Assembly (NCBI GenBank): GCA_029983555.1 | Contig: JASBZH010000044.1 | Span: forward strand, 1-11,108 | Length of the DNA: 11,108 nt | Direction: 5' to 3' | From: Peptoniphilus sp. | GTDB taxonomy: Bacteria; Bacillota; Clostridia; Tissierellales; Peptoniphilaceae | Shown: piece by piece, positions 1 through 6,894 of the stretch | Layout: each line of letters begins with the position of its first letter | Position numbering within the stretch: the first letter of the stretch is position 1 | The notes under the pieces: model-generated | Database searches by the model: none | Seen by the model: only the letters and a program-made list of their open reading frames with translations | Told to the model about the DNA's origin: nothing | Translations under genes and position numbers: made by a program

Positions 1-29
1 CCAAATGCGATAAACCTTAAAATTATCTA

Positions 30-58
30 TTGACATTTAATAGCTGGTCTTATATAAA
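30..58 (+). promoter_or_regulatory. Possible plus-strand sigma-A-type promoter
   Basis: A perfect TTGACA (30-35) is followed after 17 bases by TATAAA (53-58), one base off the TATAAT consensus. No plus-strand gene follows: only a 17-codon frame from an ATG at 99, with no ribosome binding site. A transcript from here would run antisense to the possible remnant at 87-418 and to the DUF1284 gene. In DNA this AT-rich such matches arise by chance, so this is only a candidate. Confidence 0.25.
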
Positions 59-86
59 TTTTTATACAGATTACAATAATCAAACT

Positions 87-418
87 TTAGATTTTTTTAT
101 GACTATTGTAAGAGTACTTCATAAGATAAATTGGCGCTATAAATGCACTTAAACTATTATAATATCTAAACTGAAAAATTAAAGGTTTATAATCTAGTAC
201 TTCTTCTTTATAAGAAATAGAAGCACTTGATCCACTCGACATGAAAGCTGGTGTAGATAAATCCAATTTGTAAATAAAAGCATTTGAATTTATATAATCC
301 TTAGGAAAATAATATAAGCCGTAGTTTAAAATATTGATATAGATAAGCTTATTATCATGTGACTTTTATCTATTTCTACATCTTGTATAAGTATATATTT
401 AAAAAATCTAATATATAT
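87..418 (-). pseudogene. Possible frameshifted gene remnant downstream of the DUF1284 gene
   Basis: On the minus strand, the frame from 365 down to the TAA at 87-89 stays open for 92 codons, which is long for such AT-rich DNA. Its only early ATG is at 242, giving 51 residues without a ribosome binding site. Upstream, a different frame (424 to 329) is open and reads into a similar-looking peptide, so a single frameshift near 356-370 would join the two (…QDVEIDKS / HDNKLIYINI…). Residues such as LYYFPKDYINS and FIAPIYLMKYS look protein-like, but I recognise no family. It could be a decayed gene, a gene fragment, or a chance open frame. No start codon with a Shine-Dalgarno site supports an intact gene. 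This stretch otherwise holds nothing identifiable. Confidence 0.22.
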
Positions 419-419
419 C

Positions 420-806
420 CTACTTTAATCTTTCTTTTTCAACCTCTTTACAGAGATTGTTCCATTGACAGTCACCACAAATTTCTTCGCGCCTATCATT
501 TTTAAATATTATATCACAAGTTAGCTTTTTCGCTTCATTCCAATTAATAATTTCGCCCGCATTAAGCCCTATAGCTTTTAAAACTTTCTTATCATAATCT
601 ATAACCTTATCACTGTCCTTACAGAAATTTCCAAACTTATTAGGACATTTTTTGCATATGTCATCAACAGACGCTTTAAGTTTTACTTTTGGATTATTTT
701 TAAGAAGATTAATTACACTTGTCATATTTTTAGAAAAATCGTCGCTATAACCTTCCCCGACAAAATTTGAAGTGCAAAGCAAATGATGAGCTCTAATATT
801 AAGCAT
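420..806 (-). CDS. DUF1284 family cysteine-rich protein (putative iron-sulfur binding)
   Basis: A small protein of 128 residues from the ATG at 806. The N-terminal RAHHLLC (residues 5-11) is the hallmark of DUF1284, a family of about 130 residues with no established function that has been suggested to bind iron-sulfur clusters. Eight cysteines are visible (11, 51, 54, 62, 97, 110, 113, 119), including CKKC and CGDC pairs that could hold a metal or cluster. A longer frame begins at an ATG at 815. I prefer 806 because family members usually start just before RAHHLL, and because 806 gives an ATGCTTAA overlap with the mtaB stop, the same 8-bp pattern as the two junctions upstream. It has no clear Shine-Dalgarno site of its own, so it probably depends on ribosomes finishing mtaB. 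It is the last gene of the prmA block. Family assignment is fairly sure; the role is unknown. Confidence 0.85.
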   Translation of the reverse strand: MLNIRAHHLLCTSNFVGEGYSDDFSKNMTSVINLLKNNPKVKLKASVDDICKKCPNKFGNFCKDSDKVIDYDKKVLKAIGLNAGEIINWNEAKKLTCDIIFKNDRREEICGDCQWNNLCKEVEKERLK

Positions 807-2106
807 TATTATCATCGCCTATGATTTTACAATTTGCTATTTCTTCTGTATCTAATATTTCTACGGACTTAATTTTATTAGTCAAATCTTTATCTGATCT
901 TGCTTTTACTCTTATATAGTTTGTTGTGTAGCCATAGTATTCATTTTCATGTTCTTCTTCAAATAAAACCGACTTTGGCATATTCATATTTGAAAGCTTA
1001 AATTTCTTTTGATAAATTTCTCCAATTTCAATTAATTTTTCGGATCTTTCTTTTTTAATGTTTCCATCAATTTGATTTTTCATCTTAGCAGCTGGTGTAT
1101 TTTTTCTCATAGAATATTTAAACACGTGAATTTTAGAAAATCCAACTTCTCTTACGATTGAAACAGAATCTTCGAAATCTTCATTTGTTTCGCCTGGAAA
1201 ACCAACTATTATGTCTGTAGTAAGTCCTGCATTTGGCATATATTTTTCAATTATTCTAGTCTTTTCAATATATTCTTCTCTAGTATAGTGCCTATTCATC
1301 GCCTTTAGCACATTATTTGATCCGCTTTGAAGAGACAAATGAAAGTGGTCACAGAGTTTATTTGTAGCGACTGCTCTTTTCATAAAATCTTCATCAATAA
1401 TATTTGGTTCAACTGAAGAAAGCCTAATTCTTTCTATTCCATCGACTTCTGCTATAGCCTCTATCAAGTCGATTAACCTTTTTTCTCCTCTGTCCTTGCC
1501 AAAAGAACCTATGTGAATTCCAGTTAAAATTATCTCTTTAAATCCAGATAAAGCCAAAGTTTTTGCTTCTTCTACTGCATCTTCAATTTCTCTAGATCTT
1601 ATTGGTCCCCTCGCATAAGGAATGATGCAATATGTGCAAAATCTATTGCATCCATCTTGAACTTTCATATAAGCTCTAGTTCTGTTATTGCTATCGAAAT
1701 TAGTGGTGTTGTGAAATTCGCGAACATCCTTTAAATCCCTTACGATGTCTATCTTTTCTCCACTCTTTGCCTCTTCAACTAAATTTACAATTCTGTTTCT
1801 ATCTGTAGTTCCAATAACTACATCAACGCCCTCTATTTTTTTTACTTCATCGGGACTCACTTGCGAATAGCAACCCACCACTGCAACAACTGCATCTGGA
1901 TTTTGTCTCTTTGCTCTTCTTATAAATTGTCGCGATTTCCTATCAGAAAGATTTGTAACAGTACAAGTATTAACAATGTATACGTCACTAAAATCTTCAT
2001 TTTCTACTTGTCTATATCCTTCTTTTTCAAATAACTCACTCATCGCCTCTGACTCATATTGATTTACTTTGCATCCAAGCGTGAGAATAGAAAAAGTTTT
2101 ATCCAT
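799..2106 (-). CDS. mtaB: tRNA (N6-threonylcarbamoyladenosine(37)-C2)-methylthiotransferase MtaB
   Basis: A radical SAM methylthiotransferase (YqeV in B. subtilis) that adds a methylthio group to t6A37 of ANN-decoding tRNAs, making ms2t6A. The 435-residue length is normal. The N-terminal MTTase domain starts with TLGCKVNQYESE and has the three cluster cysteines C12, C48 (VNTCTV) and C79 (VVGCYS). The radical SAM motif DGCNRFCTYC gives C153, C157 and C160 for the second 4Fe-4S cluster. A TRAM-type RNA-binding segment covers roughly 375-430. The GCKVNQYE signature and genome context favour MtaB over MiaB or RimO. The start ATG has a GGAG seven bases upstream and overlaps the rsmE stop by 8 bp (ATGGATAA). 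The downstream DUF1284 gene overlaps its stop in the same way. Confidence 0.97.
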   Translation of the reverse strand: MDKTFSILTLGCKVNQYESEAMSELFEKEGYRQVENEDFSDVYIVNTCTVTNLSDRKSRQFIRRAKRQNPDAVVAVVGCYSQVSPDEVKKIEGVDVVIGTTDRNRIVNLVEEAKSGEKIDIVRDLKDVREFHNTTNFDSNNRTRAYMKVQDGCNRFCTYCIIPYARGPIRSREIEDAVEEAKTLALSGFKEIILTGIHIGSFGKDRGEKRLIDLIEAIAEVDGIERIRLSSVEPNIIDEDFMKRAVATNKLCDHFHLSLQSGSNNVLKAMNRHYTREEYIEKTRIIEKYMPNAGLTTDIIVGFPGETNEDFEDSVSIVREVGFSKIHVFKYSMRKNTPAAKMKNQIDGNIKKERSEKLIEIGEIYQKKFKLSNMNMPKSVLFEEEHENEYYGYTTNYIRVKARSDKDLTNKIKSVEILDTEEIANCKIIGDDNNA

Positions 2107-2794
2107 CTAAACACTCCTTGCCATGTATAATATAAAAAGACGCTACAATGCTTGCAGTCTCAGCTCTTAGAATTCTCTTGCCAAGTCCCACTCGTCGTGC
2201 TTTTTTTAAAATTTCAATTTCCCTATCACTAACCCCACCTTCTGGACCTATTACAAGACCAATATCATCAGATAGAGTGTTAATAATTTCTCCAAGCGAA
2301 GTTTTATTTTCATCTTCATAGCACAATATTAAATCACCGTTAAATTTGACAATATCATCACTTTTAATCATATCATGAACTATGGGCACAATATCTCTTT
2401 TAGACTGTTTTGCAGCGGATTCAACAATTTTTTGAAATCTAGCTTGTTTTTTCTCCATCTTTTTTGAAAAGTCTGCAACTGATCTATCCATTAAGACTGG
2501 ATAAAAATCAGTAACTCCAATTTCAGTTGCGTGTTTTAAGACGTCCTCATTTTTGCTTCTCTTTAAAATTCCAAAAAATAGTGAGAGTCTCACGTTCGAT
2601 TCATTAGAATTTTTTATCTCACTCTTTTTTATAATTTCGCCATCTTGAACTTCGAAAGCAAAAATTCCATCTTTAAACACCACTTGAAATTCTTCCTTGT
2701 CTTCAATTCTTATTACATCTTTTAAATGGTGGAGATTTTCAGAGTTTAAATTTGTATCTCCATCGAAATTTCTATTTTCAAAAAATCTAAACAT
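2099..2794 (-). CDS. rsmE: 16S rRNA (uracil(1498)-N3)-methyltransferase RsmE
   Basis: A SPOUT-class, SAM-dependent enzyme that methylates N3 of U1498 in 16S rRNA, in the decoding region of the 30S subunit (YqeU in B. subtilis). The 231-residue length is slightly short for the family (about 240-250) but no domain is missing. An N-terminal PUA-like RNA-binding part carries HHLKDVIR (22-29). The catalytic part shows ATEIGV (89-94), ESAAKQSKR (125-133), the cofactor-loop IGPEGG (182-187) and the knot segment LGKRILRAETA (204-214). The start ATG overlaps the prmA stop as ATGTTTAG and has only a weak GTGGGT upstream, so translation is probably coupled to prmA. Its stop overlaps the mtaB start. Confidence 0.96.
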   Translation of the reverse strand: MFRFFENRNFDGDTNLNSENLHHLKDVIRIEDKEEFQVVFKDGIFAFEVQDGEIIKKSEIKNSNESNVRLSLFFGILKRSKNEDVLKHATEIGVTDFYPVLMDRSVADFSKKMEKKQARFQKIVESAAKQSKRDIVPIVHDMIKSDDIVKFNGDLILCYEDENKTSLGEIINTLSDDIGLVIGPEGGVSDREIEILKKARRVGLGKRILRAETASIVASFYIIHGKECLDG

Positions 2795-3695
2795 TTAATT
2801 TACCCACAATTGCAACCCAGTTATTTTTAGATTTTTCATCAATTATATCAAATCCATTTTGTTTTAAGGCATCTACAACCATATCTCTTCTTTCAGAGAT
2901 TATTCCAGAAGAAATGAATATTCCACCATTTTTAAGATGATTCTTTAAATTTTTTATCTCATCAACGATTATCTCAGCAATAATATTTGATACTATTAAA
3001 TCTGCCTCATCTTTAACTACATCTAAAAGATTTCCCTTTTTCACATCAACTTTATCTGATACATCGTTTAATCTAGCATTTTCAATTGAAGCTTCTATGC
3101 ACTTATCATCTATATCAACAGCAAGTGCTTTTTTTGCTCCGAGTTTTAAACTAGCTATTGCGAGTATCCCCGATCCACAGCCAATGTCAAAAATTGTATC
3201 ATCTGTTTTAACGTATTTTTCAAGCATTTCAAGGCACATATAAGTTGACTCGTGAGTACCAGTTCCAAAAGCCATTCCTGGATTAATTATTATTTCTCTG
3301 CGATTTTCTTTATTTTCATATTTTTCCCAATTTGGAACTATCGCAATTTTTTTGCCAATTTCAAGGGGTTTGTAATATTTCTTCCAATTATTTGCCCAGT
3401 CTTCATCGTCCTTTTCGTATATACTAACTTGGCCTAAGTTTCTATCTAAAATTACTGATTCTATTTTCTTTGCTGATTCTAAATTTTCAGGATAAGTTTT
3501 TAATATCAATTCATTTTTACTGACATCTAAAATTGGATAATCAATAAAATCCCAATCTCTTTCATTTTGGTTTAGTTCATCTATGATGTTTTCAGAAATT
3601 TCTTCAATTGTATATATGTCAAAATCATATAGAATCCCCAAAAGTTTATCTTTATTCTCAGTTTTTGTCTTTATATCAAGTTCAATATATTTCAA
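2787..3695 (-). CDS. prmA: Ribosomal protein L11 methyltransferase PrmA (TTG start)
   Basis: A class I SAM-dependent methyltransferase that trimethylates ribosomal protein L11. Numbering from the GTG at 3704, the linker signature DEDWANNWKKYYKP is at 100-113, the substrate-loop PGMAFGTGTHEST at 142-154, the SAM-binding DIGCGSGILAI at 173-183, and DLIVSNIIAEII at 235-246. The longest frame starts at a GTG at 3704 (305 residues), but that GTG lies inside the AAGGTGA ribosome binding site (3701-3707). A TTG at 3695 sits five bases after this site and gives a protein starting MKYIEL, resembling MKWSEL of the Bacillus protein, so I chose 3695 (302 residues). It is the first gene of the translation-modification block, behind its own promoter and after the dnaJ terminator. 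Confidence 0.93.
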   Translation of the reverse strand: MKYIELDIKTKTENKDKLLGILYDFDIYTIEEISENIIDELNQNERDWDFIDYPILDVSKNELILKTYPENLESAKKIESVILDRNLGQVSIYEKDDEDWANNWKKYYKPLEIGKKIAIVPNWEKYENKENRREIIINPGMAFGTGTHESTYMCLEMLEKYVKTDDTIFDIGCGSGILAIASLKLGAKKALAVDIDDKCIEASIENARLNDVSDKVDVKKGNLLDVVKDEADLIVSNIIAEIIVDEIKNLKNHLKNGGIFISSGIISERRDMVVDALKQNGFDIIDEKSKNNWVAIVGKLNV

Positions 3696-3700
3696 TTCAA

Positions 3701-3707
3701 TCACCTT
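3701..3707 (-). promoter_or_regulatory. Ribosome binding site of prmA that decides its start
   Basis: The minus strand reads AAGGTGA here, five bases before the TTG at 3695. The alternative GTG start at 3704 is part of this same site and has only a weak AGG upstream. If the promoter at 3713-3741 is used, transcription would begin close to this site, leaving almost no untranslated leader before it. Confidence 0.6.
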
Positions 3708-3712
3708 AGCCT

Positions 3713-3741
3713 ATTATATATTATTGAAATTTTTTATACAA
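3713..3741 (-). promoter_or_regulatory. Promoter of the prmA-rsmE-mtaB-DUF1284 block
   Basis: On the minus strand a perfect -10 TATAAT (3713-3718) lies 17 bases after TTGTAT (3736-3741), a weak -35 matching TTGACA at 3 of 6 positions. Its place between the dnaJ terminator and the prmA ribosome binding site fits an internal promoter that frees the modification genes from heat-shock control. The predicted start point (about 3706-3707) falls right at the ribosome binding site. Confidence 0.6.
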
Positions 3742-3769
3742 TTTAAAATAAAATAAAGACTTTTGATAT

Positions 3770-3811
3770 AAAAAAACCTAAAGAAAGCAAAAAGCTTAGC
3801 TTTAGGTTTTT
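3770..3811 (-). terminator. Intrinsic terminator after dnaJ
   Basis: On the minus strand AAAAACCTAAAG (3811-3800) pairs with CTTTAGGTTTTT (3783-3772), and an inner AAGC/GCTT helix closes an A/T-rich loop. The 3' arm merges into a run of seven T (3776-3770). The hairpin starts two bases after the dnaJ stop. This is a standard Rho-independent terminator and probably ends the heat-shock transcript. Confidence 0.88.
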
Positions 3812-3813
3812 AA

Positions 3814-4941
3814 TCAATCAAATAAATTTTTTAATTTATCTAAAAACGTCTTTTTATTTTCACTTACTTCAGGCTCTTTATCTCTTAGTTGTTCTAAAAG
3901 TTCTCTTTGGTCATCTGTAACTTCTTTAGGAATAATAATATTTACCTTAAAGTATAAGTCGCCCCTCTTATTTTCTCTATTTACATAAGGGACTCCCTCG
4001 CCCTTTAATTTAAATACAGTCCCACCTTGAGTTGCTTTTGGAATTTCATAATCAACGAGTTTTTTAAGTGTCGGTACTTTAATTTTCGCTCCAAGAACTG
4101 CATCGGGATAAGAAATAGGTATATTTATATAAATATCGTTTCCCTCTCTTTTGAAAACTGGATCAGATTTTACTCTTATATATACATATACGTCTCCCTT
4201 TGGTCCTTCGTTTTCGCCAACTGATCCTTGTTCACTCAGTGGAATAATATTTCCAGAATCAACACCTGCTGGAATCTTAACTTTTAATTTCTTATTCTTT
4301 GCTACCTTTCCTTTGCCTTTGCAAACCTTGCAAGGTTCTTCAATTATTTCACCAGTTCCATGGCACTCTTCACAAGTAGAAGTCCTTACAAATCTTCCAA
4401 AAGGAGTATTTTGTGTAGTCTTAGTTTGTCCTGTTCCATCACACTTTTCACATTTATGTTTAGAAGTGCCTGGCTCCATTTTTTCTCCATGACAATGTGG
4501 ACATTCCTCATTAATTTTTACTCTGATTTCCTTTTCCGTTCCAAAAATTGCCTCAAAAAAGTCTAAAGATATTTCAACTCTAGAGTCTGGCCCCTTTTGT
4601 GGAATATCCTTGGCATTTTGATATTCGTATCTAGTACTTCTTGACGCTCCTCCAAATATATCAAAAATATCCTCAAAAATATCAGAGAAACCTCCGAAGC
4701 CTTGGCCCGTTCCAGCATTACCATTTAGACCATCTTCTCCATAAGCGTCATAAATTTGTCTCTTCTTTTCATCAGATAGAACTTCGTAGGCGTAAGAAAC
4801 TTCTTTAAACTTAGTTTCTGCCTCTTCATCACCAGGATTTAAATCCGGGTGATATTTCTTTGCCATTTTTTTATATGCTTTTTTTATTTCAGTCGGTTGA
4901 GCGTTTTTATCCACGCCCAAAATTTCATAAAAATCTCTCAT
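3814..4941 (-). CDS. dnaJ: Chaperone protein DnaJ (Hsp40)
   Basis: Co-chaperone that delivers unfolded substrates to DnaK and stimulates its ATPase. Numbered from the ATG at 4941 (375 residues, usual length): J domain about 2-65 with HPD at 31-33; Gly/Phe-rich region about 70-100; four zinc-binding repeats CPHCHGEK (147-154), CEKCDGTG (164-171), CEECHGTG (190-197) and CKVCKGKG (204-211); then the C-terminal substrate-binding and dimerisation domains. The first repeat lacks the final glycine of CxxCxGxG, but all eight cysteines are present. Two ATGs are adjacent (4944 and 4941). GGGGTGA spaces better to the second, and RDFYEILG then follows the initiator directly, as in homologues. A terminator separates it from dnaK upstream and another lies just downstream. 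Confidence 0.97.
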   Translation of the reverse strand: MRDFYEILGVDKNAQPTEIKKAYKKMAKKYHPDLNPGDEEAETKFKEVSYAYEVLSDEKKRQIYDAYGEDGLNGNAGTGQGFGGFSDIFEDIFDIFGGASRSTRYEYQNAKDIPQKGPDSRVEISLDFFEAIFGTEKEIRVKINEECPHCHGEKMEPGTSKHKCEKCDGTGQTKTTQNTPFGRFVRTSTCEECHGTGEIIEEPCKVCKGKGKVAKNKKLKVKIPAGVDSGNIIPLSEQGSVGENEGPKGDVYVYIRVKSDPVFKREGNDIYINIPISYPDAVLGAKIKVPTLKKLVDYEIPKATQGGTVFKLKGEGVPYVNRENKRGDLYFKVNIIIPKEVTDDQRELLEQLRDKEPEVSENKKTFLDKLKNLFD

Positions 4942-4997
4942 CATTCACCCCAAATCGAACCTATATTTTAATACATATTTGAGTAAAAATAAAGTGC

Positions 4998-5031
4998 AAA
5001 AAAATATTGCAAGGGAAAGCCCCCTGCAACA
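4998..5031 (-). terminator. Intrinsic terminator between dnaK and dnaJ
   Basis: On the minus strand TTGCAGGGG (5029-5021) pairs with CCCTTGCAA (5015-5007) with one G-U pair and loop GCTTT. The helix extends outward by a G-U and an A-U pair and is followed by a run of seven T (5004-4998). It begins 18 bases after the dnaK stop. It should stop or attenuate transcription before dnaJ. Between it and dnaJ I see only a weak -10-like TAAAAT (4965-4970) without a good -35, so dnaJ is either expressed by read-through or from a poor promoter. Confidence 0.82.
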
Positions 5032-5048
5032 TTTTTATTTAATTAAGA

Positions 5049-6875
5049 TTATTCTTCGTCTTCATCGTCATCGACAACTTCGTAATCAGCATCAACTACA
5101 TCGTCATCTTGTTTTTGTCCACCTTGAGCTTGTCCCTCTTGTGAATTTTTATAAATTTGTTCTGAAATTGAGTAGAAAGCTTGTGTCAATTTTTCTGTCT
5201 TATCTTTAATTTCATCTAAGTTGTCAGAATCTTTAACAGCTTTTAAATCTTCTAGTGCAGACTGAACTTTATTCTTATCATCTTCAGAAATTTTACCTTC
5301 AACGTCTTTTAAAGTATTTTCTGATTGATAAATTATTGAGTCAGCATTGTTTTTAGCTTCAATGAGTTCTTTTTTCTTTTCATCTTCTTTAGCATACATT
5401 TCTGCTTCTTTAACTTTCTTTTCAATTTCGTCTTCATTTAAGTTAGTTGAAGAAGTAATTGTAATGTGTTGTTCTTTTCCTGTTCCCAAATCTTTTGCAC
5501 TTACATTTACAATGCCGTTGGCATCAATATCGAAAGTTACTTCAATTTGAGGTACGCCTCTTCTTGCTGGAGCAATTCCATCAAGAGTAAATCTTCCCAA
5601 AGTGATATTGTCTTTAGCCATTTGTCTTTCACCTTGTAGAACGTGAATTTCTACAGAAGTTTGGTTGTCGGCAGCTGTTGTAAATATTTGTGATTTTTTA
5701 GTTGGAATTGTTGTGTTTCTTTCAATAAGTCTTGTTGTAATATTACCCATTGTTTCAATTCCAAGAGAAAGTGGAGTTACATCAAGTAGAAGTAAGTCCT
5801 TAACATCTCCAGATAATACACCAGCTTGAATTGCTGCACCAAGTGCTACACATTCGTCTGGATTAATATCTTTTTGAGGTTCTTTTCCTGTTAGTTTTCT
5901 AATTCCCTCTTGAATTGCAGGAATTCTTGTAGAACCACCAACTAAAAGAACTTTGTCAATTTCGTTTGCGCTAAGTCCAGCATCTTTAAGTGCATCGTTA
6001 ACTGGTCCTTCAGTCATCTTTACTAAATCTGCTGTAAGTTCATCAAATTTAGCACGTGAAATATCCATATTTAAGTGAAGTGGGCCAGATTGACTAGCTG
6101 TAATAAATGGTAAGTTTACATTTGTTGACATTGTAGAAGAAAGTTCTTTCTTAGCTTTTTCAGCTGCCTCTTTAAGTCTTTGTAAACTCATTTTATCAGC
6201 TTTTAAGTCAATTCCATTTTCTTTTTTAAATTCTTCTGCTATATAATCAATTAATTTATTGTCAAAGTCATCTCCACCAAGTTTGTTGTTACCTCTAGTA
6301 GATTGAACTTCAAATACACCGTCAGAAAGTTCTAGGATAGAAACATCAAATGTTCCACCACCTAAGTCATAAACCATAACAGTTTGGCTTCCAGCCTCTT
6401 TGTCTTCGCCATAAGCAAGTGCTGCTGCTGTTGGTTCGTTTACAATTCTCTTAACATCAAGTCCTGCAATTCTTCCTGCGTCTTTAGTTGCTTGTCTTTG
6501 AGCGTCTGTAAAATATGCAGGAACTGTAATAACTGCTTCTGTAATTTTTTCTCCAAGATATGATTCTGCATCAGATTTTAATTTTTGTAGGATCATTGCT
6601 GAAATATCTTGTGGAGTGTAAGTTTTTCCGTCAATTTTAATTTCGTGATCAGTACCCATGTGTCTTTTAATTGATTGAACAGTTCTTTCTGGGTTTGTGA
6701 TTGCTTGTCTCTTTGCAGTTTCACCTACAAGTCTTTCGCCATCTTTAGTGAAAGCTACTACAGATGGAGTTGTTCTATTTCCTTCTATATTAGGTATTAT
6801 TACAGCGTCTCCGCCTTCCATAACTGCTACTGCAGAGTTAGTTGTACCTAAATCAATTCCAATTATTTTTGCCAT
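5049..6875 (-). CDS. dnaK: Chaperone protein DnaK (Hsp70)
   Basis: ATP-dependent Hsp70 that binds exposed hydrophobic segments of proteins, working with DnaJ and GrpE. The 608-residue length is typical of Firmicutes. The nucleotide-binding domain (about 1-355) carries the three family signatures: IDLGTTNS (7-14), VYDLGGGTFDVSIL (168-181) and VLLVGGSTRIPAIQE (309-323), plus NEPTAAALAYG (146-156). The interdomain linker is DLLLLDV (360-366), followed by the substrate-binding beta domain, a charged helical lid and an acidic tail ending in DDDEDEE. The insertion of some 20 residues typical of Gram-negative DnaK is absent around residues 70-100. It starts with a strong AGGAGG site, 19 bases after the grpE stop. 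Expression is expected from the CIRCE-controlled hrcA promoter. A terminator follows its stop. Confidence 0.99.
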   Translation of the reverse strand: MAKIIGIDLGTTNSAVAVMEGGDAVIIPNIEGNRTTPSVVAFTKDGERLVGETAKRQAITNPERTVQSIKRHMGTDHEIKIDGKTYTPQDISAMILQKLKSDAESYLGEKITEAVITVPAYFTDAQRQATKDAGRIAGLDVKRIVNEPTAAALAYGEDKEAGSQTVMVYDLGGGTFDVSILELSDGVFEVQSTRGNNKLGGDDFDNKLIDYIAEEFKKENGIDLKADKMSLQRLKEAAEKAKKELSSTMSTNVNLPFITASQSGPLHLNMDISRAKFDELTADLVKMTEGPVNDALKDAGLSANEIDKVLLVGGSTRIPAIQEGIRKLTGKEPQKDINPDECVALGAAIQAGVLSGDVKDLLLLDVTPLSLGIETMGNITTRLIERNTTIPTKKSQIFTTAADNQTSVEIHVLQGERQMAKDNITLGRFTLDGIAPARRGVPQIEVTFDIDANGIVNVSAKDLGTGKEQHITITSSTNLNEDEIEKKVKEAEMYAKEDEKKKELIEAKNNADSIIYQSENTLKDVEGKISEDDKNKVQSALEDLKAVKDSDNLDEIKDKTEKLTQAFYSISEQIYKNSQEGQAQGGQKQDDDVVDADYEVVDDDEDEE

Positions 6876-6894
6876 AATTATTTTCCTCCTAAAA

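Noticed and set aside
99..152. 17-residue plus-strand peptide downstream of the candidate promoter
   Set aside because: No ribosome binding site before the ATG and too short to judge; kept only as part of the promoter observation.
339..373. ATAGATAA/TTATCTAT inverted repeat in the left flank
   Set aside because: Eight A/T-rich pairs separated by 19 bases is within what base composition gives by chance; no linked feature.
392..417. TATATATT/AATATATA hairpin just after the DUF1284 stop as a terminator
   Set aside because: The stem is entirely A-T, the loop has ten bases and no T-run follows on the minus strand, so it is unlikely to terminate.
3252..3437. Plus-strand open frame opposite prmA
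   Set aside because: Phe/Ile-rich antisense translation with no ribosome binding site; a shadow.
4027..4566. Plus-strand open frames opposite dnaJ
   Set aside because: They lie entirely opposite a clearly coding gene, lack ribosome binding sites and resemble no protein; they are antisense shadows.
4942..4997. A second CIRCE element upstream of dnaJ
   Set aside because: I looked for TTAGCACTC or GAGTGCTAA half-sites here and found none.
4979..5550. Plus-strand open frames opposite the 3' part of dnaK and its terminator
   Set aside because: Shadow frames of dnaK; the histidine- and leucine-rich translation reflects the antisense of the acidic tail.
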